From positions 124,001-188,000 of the forward strand of contig NZ_CAESCM010000001.1 in the NCBI RefSeq assembly GCF_903166585.1: a DNA stretch of 64,000 nucleotides, in the 5' to 3' direction. The stretch comes from Pedobacter ghigonis (GTDB taxonomy: Bacteria; Bacteroidota; Bacteroidia; Sphingobacteriales; Sphingobacteriaceae). Positions within the stretch are counted from its first letter, which is position 1. Every line of letters starts with the position of its first letter. The translations under genes and the position numbers were made by a program. The notes under the pieces were generated by a model, which saw nothing but the letters and a program-made list of their open reading frames with translations, had not been told where the DNA came from and ran no database searches. Of this stretch, positions 47,622 through 56,985 are shown in pieces.

Positions 47622-48842
47622 TTAATTTTGCTGAGTTTTATACTGTTTTTCCAGGGCTCTGATTTCTTTCTCTCTCGCCTCTCTCTGTTTTTTTAAATCT
47701 GCCTCAGATTTTGCCGGCTTTGGCTGTGTTGTTACCGCTTGCTTCGGTTTTTCTTTTTTATCCGCAGGCTTTATTTCCTTTGGCTTAGTGGCCGACGTTG
47801 CTGCCGGTTTTTTTTCTTCTTTTTTGGCTGTTTCCGTTTTTTTGGTTTCTACCTTTTTAGGTTCCACTTTTTTCGGTTCAGGTTTCTTCGGTTCGGGCTT
47901 TGCCGCCACTACCTTTTTAGGCTCCTCTTTTTCGGGCTCTGCGGCTTCAGGCCTATCATCCATTGCATCTCCAATTGTACTTCTGATCAGCGAATCGGCT
48001 ACACTACGTTGTATCCTCAAACTATCGGCAGCAGAAAATGTTTTGCCTTTTTTTCCCAATTCTGTCGAATCTCTTTTCTCGCATACAATCTGATTGGTAT
48101 ACTTGATATTTATGGTTTTATAAGTATCCCAACCTACCTGCGGCATTGCTTTTTTATAGAACAGCAACAGGTTTTTCATTTTCTTTTCCAGCGAATCGGC
48201 ATTACCCAGAATGATGCGCTGGTTACCTACGCGGGGGATCAGTGTGATGTCGTTTTTCTGATCAACCACAATCTGTTCGATCTGCGAATCCCAAAGCGTA
48301 TCTTTTTTAATGTACTGGGCAGTTTTATATAAATCGCGCCCCAATTTTGTATGCAAAGTATCTACGCGGCTACCAAAAACTTCGGTAATGTGCCCGGTTG
48401 CCACTAAAACATTTGCAGTAAAGTTTGAGGAAATCGGCATTTTCAAACCATCGTTATCGATGTAAAAATCCTGACCGCTTTCATTTAAAATACGTACAAT
48501 TGGCTGGCGTTGTTTCACCTCAATGTGCAATACCCCATCCATATCTACATACACCTTGGCAAAGCCGATATAGGGGTTGGATTGCAATTTCTTTTCAATC
48601 TGGTGGATATTGATATTCTCCAGGTTTCTGCCCAATAATACCCCCTGATCCTGCTTTAAAATTTCGTCAATTTCTTCGCGCTCGATAAAATTATCGGCAC
48701 CGGGAATAATAATCTTAATATCGGTACACTTTACCGTTTGCTTTTTAACGTTGATAAAACCCAAAAGCACAACCACCCCTGCCAGACTGATCAGCCAGGC
48801 AAAGCCAGTAAAAATTGCGCTCCAGTTTATCCGCTTAAGCAT
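47622..48842 (-). CDS. ftsQ: Cell division protein FtsQ with a long Lys/Pro/Glu-rich tail
   Basis: The 406-residue divisome protein has one N-terminal membrane helix (~12-30), a POTRA-type domain (~38-110) and a beta domain to ~265, all as in FtsQ/DivIB. Beyond the usual end it carries ~140 extra residues. From ~305 these are dominated by KPEPKK, VEPKK and AEKKE-like repeats, predicted to be disordered and periplasmic. The start overlaps the murC stop by 8 bp. Confidence 0.9.
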   Translation of the reverse strand: MLKRINWSAIFTGFAWLISLAGVVVLLGFINVKKQTVKCTDIKIIIPGADNFIEREEIDEILKQDQGVLLGRNLENINIHQIEKKLQSNPYIGFAKVYVDMDGVLHIEVKQRQPIVRILNESGQDFYIDNDGLKMPISSNFTANVLVATGHITEVFGSRVDTLHTKLGRDLYKTAQYIKKDTLWDSQIEQIVVDQKNDITLIPRVGNQRIILGNADSLEKKMKNLLLFYKKAMPQVGWDTYKTINIKYTNQIVCEKRDSTELGKKGKTFSAADSLRIQRSVADSLIRSTIGDAMDDRPEAAEPEKEEPKKVVAAKPEPKKPEPKKVEPKKVETKKTETAKKEEKKPAATSATKPKEIKPADKKEKPKQAVTTQPKPAKSEADLKKQREAREKEIRALEKQYKTQQN

Positions 48843-50190
48843 TGTTCAAAGTATTTTTTAAAGGTTCGATAATGGTATCAATATCACCGGCACCTACAGT
48901 TAAAATTAATTCAGGCTTTGTGTCCTTAACGTACTGAACCACAAAATCTTTTCCACATATTTTCTTATCACTTAAAGTGATTTTATCGAGCAGAAACTGC
49001 GCATTTATACCTGCAAGAGGCAATTCTCTGGCTGGATAAATCTCCATCAGCAACAGTTCATCGGCAGTGCTCAAAACTTTTGCAAATTCATCAGCAAAAT
49101 CTCTGGTGCGAGTAAACAGATGCGGCTGAAAAATTACCGTCAGCTTTTTATCCGGATACAGTTGTCTAACCGCGTCAAAACAGGCTCTCAGTTCTTCGGG
49201 GTGATGTGCATAATCATCGATGTAAATCTGATTGCCGTTGTTTACAATATATTCGAAACGGCGCTTTACCCCTTTAAAATTCGCAACCGCTTGTTTCACT
49301 TTATCTGCATCAATACCTAAAGCCAACGCAATGGCAATGGCCACTGTGGTATTCTCTACGTTGTGCTTTCCAGGAAGCATTAAGCTGATATCTTTTATAC
49401 TTTGCGTAGCATCGGTATAATTGAACACAAATTTGGAACCTTCCACCCTCAAATTTTCAGCTCTTGCACTTGCGGTTGCACTTGCAGCATAACTGATGCC
49501 ATCAGCTAAAGGCAAACCTTCATGCGTATAAAGCTTTCCACCTTCTTTCAACTGCGCAGCAAACAAACGGAAAGATTCCTCCAAATGGCTTTTATCACCG
49601 TAAATATCCAAATGATCGGCATCCATTGAAGTTACTACCGCAACATCGGGATGTAAAGTAAGAAATGAACGATCGTACTCATCGGCCTCTACTACCACCA
49701 CATTGTTATCGCCAAAAAGTACATTACTGTTGTAGTTGCTTGTTATGCCACCTAAAAAGGCTGTACAATCGTAACCTGTATCTTTTAATATATGCGCTAC
49801 AATTGACGAAGTAGTAGTTTTACCATGTGTGCCGGCAACTGCAATGCAAAACATGCCTTTACTGATAATGCCCAACACTTCGGAACGTTTCTTAAGGCTA
49901 AAACCTTTATGGCTGAAGTGATTTAAAATCTTCGAATCTTTTGGTATAGCTGGCGTGTATACAACTAAAGTATCATCCTGGTTATCTAAAAATGCACATG
50001 GCAATGAAGCAGCTTCATCCAGGTAGGTTATCAAAATACCTTCCTGTTCTAGTTTTTCAGTCAGTTTGGTCCTGGTTTTATCGTAACCACAAACCACCTG
50101 CCCGCGTTTAGCAAAATAACGGGCAAGCGCGCTCATCCCGATACCACCGATACCTACGAAGAAAACCCTATTTATTTTACTTAACTCCAT
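48835..50190 (-). CDS. murC: UDP-N-acetylmuramate-L-alanine ligase
   Basis: The enzyme (451 residues from the ATG at 50190) adds L-alanine to UDP-MurNAc. VFFVGIGGIGMSALA is the Rossmann loop, AGTHGKTTTSSIVAHIL the ATP loop, and EADEYDRSFL, DDYAHHPEEL and FQPHLFTRT follow. An upstream in-frame ATG at 50244 is encoded by a heptamer repeat and would add 18 residues of no family similarity, so I reject it. It overlaps ftsQ. Confidence 0.95.
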   Translation of the reverse strand: MELSKINRVFFVGIGGIGMSALARYFAKRGQVVCGYDKTRTKLTEKLEQEGILITYLDEAASLPCAFLDNQDDTLVVYTPAIPKDSKILNHFSHKGFSLKKRSEVLGIISKGMFCIAVAGTHGKTTTSSIVAHILKDTGYDCTAFLGGITSNYNSNVLFGDNNVVVVEADEYDRSFLTLHPDVAVVTSMDADHLDIYGDKSHLEESFRLFAAQLKEGGKLYTHEGLPLADGISYAASATASARAENLRVEGSKFVFNYTDATQSIKDISLMLPGKHNVENTTVAIAIALALGIDADKVKQAVANFKGVKRRFEYIVNNGNQIYIDDYAHHPEELRACFDAVRQLYPDKKLTVIFQPHLFTRTRDFADEFAKVLSTADELLLMEIYPARELPLAGINAQFLLDKITLSDKKICGKDFVVQYVKDTKPELILTVGAGDIDTIIEPLKNTLNNA

Positions 50191-50210
50191 TTTATTTACA
50201 TTTGGGATGA

Positions 50211-50296
50211 TAGATCTGAGATTTGAGACCTGAGAATGCGACATAACGCTTATCTCAAATCTAATTCCTCATATCTCACATCTTTATTTTCATATC
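50211..50296. repeat. Degenerate heptamer repeat between murC and murG
   Basis: Steps of TGAGATT, TGAGACC, TGAGAAT lie on the plus strand. A second run on the minus strand reads like TGTGAGA, TATGAGG, AATTAGA, TTTGAGA. The tract fills nearly the whole gap between two essential genes of an operon. Confidence 0.6.
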
Positions 50297-50301
50297 TCTA
50301 C

Positions 50302-51426
50302 TTACTTAATCAATTTCAATACTTCTCCTGCAATAATCTCATCTGCCTTTGGCAATGCCATTTTAGCCAGGTTTGCAGAGAGTTGCTCACTTTGCACTTT
50401 ATTTTTTAATAAGGCTAAAGCCTCTTTCACCAGGGTATCTTCTGCAGAACGATCGTTAATTAATATCGCTGCTCCATTTTTCACCAGTGCCATCGCATTT
50501 TTGGTCTGGTGATCTTCTGCCACATTGGGCGAAGGCACCAAAATTACCGGTTTTGCAATGAGGCAAAGTTCTGCAATGGTTCCTGCTCCTGCCCGCGAGA
50601 TAATTACATCGGCAGCAGCATAAGCCAGGTCCATTTTATTTAAAAACTCCAGAATACGAACATTCGGGTGATAATCTACCCCTAACCTTTCAATTATTCC
50701 TTTGTAGTAATATTTACCTGTTTGCCAGATCACCTGCACGTCCTGCGCAATTATTTCGGGCAAATGTTTTTCAATCGCTTTGTTCAATGTACCGGCGCCC
50801 AAACTCCCACCAGTAACCATAATGGTCTTTTTCAAAGGATCGAGCTTTAACAGTTCGGCACCGGCGTGGTGTTTACCCTTAATATCTACCACTTCCTGAC
50901 GAACCGGGTTACCGGTTTTCAAAATCCTGTCGCCTGGAAAAAACTGATCCATCTGATTAAAAGCCACACAAATTTTGGATGCTTTTTTACCCAGCCATTT
51001 ATTGGTAACACCAGCATAAGAATTCTGTTCCTGTATCAGGTATGGAATTCCTTTCAAAGATGCTGCATACAACAAAGGTCCGGAAGCATAGCCACCAACA
51101 CCTACAACTGCATCAGGTTTAAAATCGTTAATAATCTGTATCGCCCTACGCACGCTACCAATTACCTTAAATGGAAGTGCCAGATTTTTTACAATCGAAC
51201 CGCGTTGCATTCCACTGATATTTAAACCAATAATCTTATATCCGGCCGCCGGAACTTTTTCCATTTCCACCCGGCCTATTGCACCCAAAAAAAAAATTTC
51301 ACAAGCAGGAACCAAGCGTTTGAGCGCATTGGCTATGGCTACGGCGGAAAAAATGTGCCCGCCCGTGCCACCACCTGATATGATAATTTTTTGGGGATTA
51401 TTTATTTTCTGTTTTATTATATTTTT
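50302..51426 (-). CDS. murG: UDP-GlcNAc:lipid II GlcNAc transferase, start codon uncertain
   Basis: MurG makes lipid II on the inner membrane face. The reading frame includes PQKIIISGGGTGGHIFSAVA (the first glycine loop, with Ser where Pro is usual) and AIGRVEMEKVPAAGYKI. TGGSLGAGTLNKAIE and RAGAGTIAELCLIAKP follow. From the in-frame stop at 51427-51429 down to the loop there is no ATG, GTG or TTG; the first is a TTG at 51315, too late. A GTG at 51433 would join the frame if a run of seven A (51422-51428) were one shorter. ATA at 51420, 51417 or 51405 are other possibilities. Confidence 0.8.
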   Translation of the reverse strand, partial: KNIIKQKINNPQKIIISGGGTGGHIFSAVAIANALKRLVPACEIFFLGAIGRVEMEKVPAAGYKIIGLNISGMQRGSIVKNLALPFKVIGSVRRAIQIINDFKPDAVVGVGGYASGPLLYAASLKGIPYLIQEQNSYAGVTNKWLGKKASKICVAFNQMDQFFPGDRILKTGNPVRQEVVDIKGKHHAGAELLKLDPLKKTIMVTGGSLGAGTLNKAIEKHLPEIIAQDVQVIWQTGKYYYKGIIERLGVDYHPNVRILEFLNKMDLAYAAADVIISRAGAGTIAELCLIAKPVILVPSPNVAEDHQTKNAMALVKNGAAILINDRSAEDTLVKEALALLKNKVQSEQLSANLAKMALPKADEIIAGEVLKLIK

Positions 51427-51483
51427 TTATCACTGAGTACACTGATCTTAACTTTCTACCGCTCAACCCTACCTTCAACCTCA

Positions 51484-52671
51484 CTAAGCTATCGCAGGAA
51501 TCTCTCCAACGATTATTTTATTATTTATTTTTTCTTCTTTCGAAGTTACTTTTGCATTTTCTTCCACATCGCGGCTTACACTCAAAATAATGCCAAAAGC
51601 CACACTGGTAAAAATCATTGAGGTACCTCCCATACTTACCAGTGGAAGCGGAACCCCGGTTACCGGACCTAAACCAACTGCTACGGCCATATTGGCAAAG
51701 GCCTGGATGGTGAGACTAAAGCTTAGTCCCGCCGCCAGCAGTGCCCCAAATGCCTTGGGTGCCCGCGTTACGATCTTGATACATCGGTATAAAAGTACCA
51801 GGTATAGTATCATAATAACAATTCCTCCCAGTGTCCCCCATTCTTCAATAATAATGGCGAAAATAAAATCAGAATACGGGTGTGGCAGGAAGTTGCGCTG
51901 TGTACTATTACCTGGTCCTTTACCAAAAACACCACCAGTAGCCAAGGCTATTTTCGCCTGATCTGCCTGGAAAGTTTTATCTGAATGCTGCATCTCAGGA
52001 TGCATAAACGTATTGATACGCGACATATATGTTTTACGCCTTGGCCCTAAAAAGAACACAAACAGCAGAAGCACAAAACCACCTGCACAAACAATCGCGA
52101 TCTGTTTAATACTAATCCTTCCGATAATTAGCAGCAAAATACTTACACCAAACAGCATTAAAGCTGTCGAGAGGTTTGCCAGTGCAATTAAAACAAACAC
52201 CACACAAACCGAACCCATAATTGGTATAAATGATTCCTTTACGTCTTTAATATTCTCTTGTTTTTTGGTGAGCATCCGCGCCAAAAATGTAATCAATGCA
52301 AGCTTGGCCAAATCGGAAGTTTGAAACGTTAACCCTATTACCGGTATTTTTACCCAACGTGATGCATCGTTTAAGTTGGTTCCGAATATCAATGTATAAA
52401 ACAGCAAGGGGATGGTTACAATCATCAGCACCTTCGAAATACCTGCATAGTAGCGGTAATCGAGCAAGTGGGCAATGTAAATCATACCAATACCCATTAA
52501 TACAAAAATCAGGTGTTTGGTTAACAAAAGCTTCTCTACGGCTTCGCCCTTTTTATAAGCTAAAGTTCCTGTTGCACTGTACACCGCCATTACGGATATA
52601 AGCGAAAGCAGGATGATGATCAACCAGATCCATCTGTCGCCTTTTGTTTTATTAAGTAGTGCCTGCAACAT
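51484..52671 (-). CDS. ftsW: Lipid II polymerase FtsW (SEDS family)
   Basis: The 395-residue integral membrane protein has about ten helices. SEDS motifs include FQTSDLAKLALITF, LPHPYSDFIFAIIIEEWG and GPVTGVPLPLVSMGGTSM. It polymerises lipid II at the septum together with the FtsI transpeptidase. It starts 15 bp after murD; the gap to murG is 55-60 bp with an unusually AT-rich stretch. Confidence 0.95.
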   Translation of the reverse strand: MLQALLNKTKGDRWIWLIIILLSLISVMAVYSATGTLAYKKGEAVEKLLLTKHLIFVLMGIGMIYIAHLLDYRYYAGISKVLMIVTIPLLFYTLIFGTNLNDASRWVKIPVIGLTFQTSDLAKLALITFLARMLTKKQENIKDVKESFIPIMGSVCVVFVLIALANLSTALMLFGVSILLLIIGRISIKQIAIVCAGGFVLLLFVFFLGPRRKTYMSRINTFMHPEMQHSDKTFQADQAKIALATGGVFGKGPGNSTQRNFLPHPYSDFIFAIIIEEWGTLGGIVIMILYLVLLYRCIKIVTRAPKAFGALLAAGLSFSLTIQAFANMAVAVGLGPVTGVPLPLVSMGGTSMIFTSVAFGIILSVSRDVEENAKVTSKEEKINNKIIVGEIPAIA

Positions 52672-52686
52672 ATATTGAGCCTCCTA

Positions 52687-54105
52687 TTATAATTCTCTAA
52701 CTGCCGCTTTAAACTGGTTACCGCGGTCTTCATAATTTTTAAATAAATCGAAACTTGCACAAGCTGGTGAAAGCAAAACGGTGTCGCCGCGCTTGGCTAG
52801 GTGAAAAGCAATCTGAGCAGCCTCATCAGCCGAAAATGTATTTACAATTACTTCTACGTCGTCTTCGAAAGCATCATGGATACGCTTGTTGTCCTTACCC
52901 AAGCAAACTATAGCCTTAACTTTACTTTTTACCAAATCTTTAAGCATGTTATAATCGTTCCCTTTATCAACACCACCCATAATCAGCACTACATCGCTGG
53001 TCATGCTTTCTAAGGCATACCAGGTAGAGTTTACATTGGTGGCTTTACTATCGTTGATAAAATCAATTCCAGAAATTTTGGCTACATGCTCTAAGCGATG
53101 TTCAATGTTTTTGAAATTACCCATGCTTTCGCGGATAGAATCATTCCTTAATTCTAAAACTTTAGCTACTATGCCAGAAGCCATAGAATTATAAACGTTG
53201 TGCTTGCCTTGTAAGGCTAAATCTGAAATAGACATGGTTAATTGATTATTTGGTTCAGTAAGGATATGTATAGTTGTTTCGTCTAAATAAGCGCCTGTTT
53301 CAACTGCTTTAACAATCGAAAAAGGATAGGTTTTGGCAAGAGGTTTGGCAATAGCCATAGCTTTTAAGCTTTCCTCATCATCAGCACAGTAAATGAAAAC
53401 ATCGTCAGCTGTCTGGTTCTGGATAATGCGCATTTTCGATGCCGCATAGTTCTCCAGTTTATAATCGTAGCGATCTAAATGATCGGGAGTGATATTCAAT
53501 AAAACAGCGATATCTGCCTTAAATTCAAACATATCATCGAGCATGAAGCTCGAGATCTCTAAAACATAGTATTCATACTCTTCGTCAGCTACCTGAGCAG
53601 CAAAGCTTTGCCCGATATTGCCCGCCAGCCCTACATTTAAACCTGCATTTTTTAAAATGTGATAGGTTAATAAACTGGTAGTCGATTTTCCGTTCGAGCC
53701 TGTAATACAAATAGTTTTAGCATCCGTATAGCGTTTGGCAAACTCAATTTCCGAAATCACCGGAATTCCTTTAGCCACCAGTTTTTTAATAATTGGGGCA
53801 CTTGGCGGAATGCCTGGACTTTTAATTACTTCAGAAGCACTTAGGATCAGTTCCTCCGTGTGCTTTTCTGATTCAAAGGGCACACCAAGCTTTTCTAAAG
53901 CCGCTTTATATTTATCAGTAATTACCCCGTAGTCGGAAACAAATACGTCGAAGCCTTTGGCTTGCGCTAATTTTGCTGCGCCAACTCCACTTTCGCCGGC
54001 GCCAAGAATAACCACACGGCCCTGCCCGGTCATTGCTGACTTAGTATTGCTTGATGTGATATTACTTGTGCTCATTCTTTTATCTTTTTTGGTATCTGGT
54101 AGCAT
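52687..54105 (-). CDS. murD: UDP-N-acetylmuramoylalanine-D-glutamate ligase
   Basis: The 472-residue frame adds D-glutamate to UDP-MurNAc-Ala. VVILGAGESGVGAAKLA opens the UDP-binding domain, ITGSNGKSTTSLLTYHIL is the ATP loop, and NDSKATNVNSTWYAL and LSPACASFDLFKNYEDRG are conserved. The first ~25 residues (to TGQGRVV) are poorly conserved, with internal Met at 11 and 25, so the true start may be 54075 or 54033. Confidence 0.94.
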   Translation of the reverse strand: MLPDTKKDKRMSTSNITSSNTKSAMTGQGRVVILGAGESGVGAAKLAQAKGFDVFVSDYGVITDKYKAALEKLGVPFESEKHTEELILSASEVIKSPGIPPSAPIIKKLVAKGIPVISEIEFAKRYTDAKTICITGSNGKSTTSLLTYHILKNAGLNVGLAGNIGQSFAAQVADEEYEYYVLEISSFMLDDMFEFKADIAVLLNITPDHLDRYDYKLENYAASKMRIIQNQTADDVFIYCADDEESLKAMAIAKPLAKTYPFSIVKAVETGAYLDETTIHILTEPNNQLTMSISDLALQGKHNVYNSMASGIVAKVLELRNDSIRESMGNFKNIEHRLEHVAKISGIDFINDSKATNVNSTWYALESMTSDVVLIMGGVDKGNDYNMLKDLVKSKVKAIVCLGKDNKRIHDAFEDDVEVIVNTFSADEAAQIAFHLAKRGDTVLLSPACASFDLFKNYEDRGNQFKAAVREL

Positions 54106-54219
54106 ATCAAGACATAATCCTTACTTTACTACCTTTTTTATATTTTTTTTCTCTATTAACAGCCCTATAAGCGCATCTAGGTTTTTTATGTTATTATCGC
54201 TTATAGCTTTAAGCTTTTT

Positions 54220-55467
54220 CTACCTCAACTTCAAGGTTACGATGGTCATAATGGCAAGCATAATTCCAATAATCCAGAAGCGGGTAACAATCTTTGCTTC
54301 ATGATATCCCTTTTTCTGATAGTGGTGATGTAAAGGTGACATCAGGAAAATCCGTCGCCCTTCTCCAAATTTCTTTTTGGTGTATTTGAAGTAGGAAACC
54401 TGCATAATTACCGATACCAGCTCTACCAGGAATACTCCGCATAAAATCGGGATCAAAAGCTCTTTACGGATCATCAATGCGAAAGCTGCGATAATACCGC
54501 CAATAGCCAAACTGCCGGTATCGCCCATAAAAATCTGAGCCGGATAAGAGTTGTACCAAAGGAAACCAACACATGCCCCCACAAACGCCCCGGCAAAAAT
54601 CATCAGCTCAGCGGAATTTGGGATGTACATAATGTTCAGGTAATCAGCCATGATGGTATTACCCGAAACATAAGCCAGAATACCCAGCGTAATACCGATT
54701 ACCGCTGATGTTCCTGTTGCCAGACCATCGATACCATCGGTAATGTTTGCCCCGTTTGAAACTGCAGTGATAATAAATACTGTAAAGGCCAGAAAAATGA
54801 TAAAAGCATATTTCTGATAATCACCACCTAAAAACTTAAGCACCTTTGCATAATCGAACTCATTGTTCTTATAAAAAGGCATATTGGTTTTAGTCGATTT
54901 TACATCCTGTGTATAATAAAAAGTTTCACCTTTCTGGCGCAACACCATTGGTACAGATGAAGTATTTTTAACATTATCCTGAACGGTTTCCCTCACCACA
55001 ATATTCGGGTGGAAATACATCGTTGTGCCTACAATCAAACCCAATCCAACCTGACCTACAACTTTAAAACGGCCGGCCAAACCTTCCTTATTCTTTTTGA
55101 AAACCTTGATATAATCGTCCAGAAAACCAATTGCGCCCATCCAGATGGTGGTAATGATCATCAGGATAACGTAGATATTGGAAATATTGGCAAAAAGCAA
55201 TGTTGGAATTAAAATACCCAGCAAAATGATGATACCCCCCATGGTCGGCGTACCCTGTTTCTGCATCTGGCCTTCCAAGCCTAAATTTCTTACCGTTTCG
55301 CCAACCTGTTTTTTCTGCAGATAATCGATTAACCTGCGGCCATATACCGTAGTGATAATTAACGACAGAATAATTGATACAGAAGCACGGAAAGTGATGT
55401 ACTGAAACAGCCTCAATCCAGGAATGTCGTAATGCTTATGCAGGTATTCGAATAATAAATATAACAT
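54220..55467 (-). CDS. mraY: Phospho-N-acetylmuramoyl-pentapeptide transferase
   Basis: A 415-residue membrane enzyme making lipid I. Ten helices are visible, with [27 protein letters not shown] (catalytic Asp pair), [15 protein letters not shown] and [12 protein letters not shown], and [12 protein letters not shown] near the end. It is slightly longer than average through an insertion near 155-200. The ATG overlaps the murE stop by one base. Confidence 0.96.
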   Translation of the reverse strand: MLYLLFEYLHKHYDIPGLRLFQYITFRASVSIILSLIITTVYGRRLIDYLQKKQVGETVRNLGLEGQMQKQGTPTMGGIIILLGILIPTLLFANISNIYVILMIITTIWMGAIGFLDDYIKVFKKNKEGLAGRFKVVGQVGLGLIVGTTMYFHPNIVVRETVQDNVKNTSSVPMVLRQKGETFYYTQDVKSTKTNMPFYKNNEFDYAKVLKFLGGDYQKYAFIIFLAFTVFIITAVSNGANITDGIDGLATGTSAVIGITLGILAYVSGNTIMADYLNIMYIPNSAELMIFAGAFVGACVGFLWYNSYPAQIFMGDTGSLAIGGIIAAFALMIRKELLIPILCGVFLVELVSVIMQVSYFKYTKKKFGEGRRIFLMSPLHHHYQKKGYHEAKIVTRFWIIGIMLAIMTIVTLKLR

Positions 55468-56924
55468 TAGCTGATCGGGTTTAATTGTTCAAGTAAAATC
55501 TCTTTATCATCAAAATGATTTCTCACACCATTAATCTCCTGGTATTTTTCATGTCCTTTTCCTGCAATCAAAATGATGTCGCCGGGCTGAGCCAAATGAC
55601 AAGCAGTTTTAATTGCTTCTTTTCTATCCAAAATGGATAAGGTTTTACGTTTATTGGTCGGCGAAACCCCAGCTTCCATCTCAGTGATAATCGTTTGCGG
55701 ATCTTCAGTACGCGGGTTATCAGAAGTCAGGATTACTTTATCGCTCCAGTCACAAGCCACCTGGGCCATAACCGGACGCTTGGTTTTATCCCGGTCGCCA
55801 CCACATCCAATCACCGTAATTACCTGTTCGGTTCCTTTGCGAATATTGGCAATGGTGCTCAACACATTCTGAACAGCATCGGGCGTATGCGCATAATCTA
55901 CAATCCCGATAATTTTATCTGGCGAGGTGATATAATCGAAACGACCTTCGGCTCCAGACAAAGTGCTTAGAAGTGTTAATACCTTTAATTTATCCTGCTC
56001 TAACAAAATAGCTGTACCATATACCGCTAACAAGTTATAGGCATTAAATGAACCTACTAGTTTAAAATAAACATCTTCGTTATCGATATCCAGGTGCAAA
56101 CCGCTGAACTGGTTTTCGATAATCTTGGCTTTAAAATCTGCTAGCTGCTTAAGCGCATAAGTTTTTTTATGTGCTTTGGTATTTTGCAACATCACCATAC
56201 CATTTTTATCGTCGGTATTGGTTAGTGCAAAAGCAGATTTAGGCAAGCCATCAAAGAATGCTTTTTTAGCTTTCAGGTAACTATCAAAAGTTTTGTGAAA
56301 GTCTAAGTGATCGTGTGTGATGTTCGAAAATACGCCACCTGCAAAACTCAAGCCTTCAATCCGGTGCTGTGCAACTGCGTGCGAGCTTACTTCCATAAAA
56401 CAATAATCACAGCCTGAATTTACCATATCCCTTAAAAGCTGATTTAGCGCAATCGGATTTGGCGTAGTATGCGTAGCCGCTACCACGGTATCGTTAATGT
56501 AATTTTCTACCGTTGATATTAGGCCTGTTTTATAACCCAAGGCTTTAAATAACTTGAATAAAATTGTAGCAATGGTTGTTTTCCCGTTTGTACCGGTAAT
56601 ACCAATCAGTTTTAAATCGGCCGAAGGATTACCAAAATAATTACCGGCCATAATACCCAAAGCCACCGAAGTATTTTCTACTTTAATGTAGCTGACTTCT
56701 GCATCTGGATTTTCGGGCAGGTTTTCACAAACAACCACCGTAGCCCCCTGCGCAATAGTTTGATCGATAAACTGATGTCCATCGGCCAATGTTCCTACTA
56801 CCGCAAAGAAAACATCATCCTTACCTACCTTACGCGAATCGAAATTCAGCGCATTGATTTCCCTATCGGTTTTGCCAACCAATTCTTTAATCGTTACACC
56901 GTAAAGTAAATCTTGTAATTGCAT
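55467..56924 (-). CDS. murE: UDP-MurNAc-tripeptide synthetase, meso-DAP type
   Basis: The 485-residue ligase adds meso-diaminopimelate to UDP-MurNAc-Ala-Glu. [18 protein letters not shown] is the ATP loop, [13 protein letters not shown] is conserved, and [10 protein letters not shown] carries the DNPR motif diagnostic of meso-DAP specificity. This agrees with dapA elsewhere in the window. The upstream in-frame codon at 56945 is TTG; the ATG at 56924 gives the family's usual start (MQLQDLLYG). Confidence 0.96.
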   Translation of the reverse strand: MQLQDLLYGVTIKELVGKTDREINALNFDSRKVGKDDVFFAVVGTLADGHQFIDQTIAQGATVVVCENLPENPDAEVSYIKVENTSVALGIMAGNYFGNPSADLKLIGITGTNGKTTIATILFKLFKALGYKTGLISTVENYINDTVVAATHTTPNPIALNQLLRDMVNSGCDYCFMEVSSHAVAQHRIEGLSFAGGVFSNITHDHLDFHKTFDSYLKAKKAFFDGLPKSAFALTNTDDKNGMVMLQNTKAHKKTYALKQLADFKAKIIENQFSGLHLDIDNEDVYFKLVGSFNAYNLLAVYGTAILLEQDKLKVLTLLSTLSGAEGRFDYITSPDKIIGIVDYAHTPDAVQNVLSTIANIRKGTEQVITVIGCGGDRDKTKRPVMAQVACDWSDKVILTSDNPRTEDPQTIITEMEAGVSPTNKRKTLSILDRKEAIKTACHLAQPGDIILIAGKGHEKYQEINGVRNHFDDKEILLEQLNPIS

Positions 56925-56985
56925 TTTATTTATTGTTAGTATCAAGTAATAAGTATCAAGACCTCAAATCTTTCAACCTTCCACC

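Noticed and set aside
50191..50244. Longer murC start
   Set aside because: The extra residues come from a heptamer repeat; conserved sequence starts at 50190.
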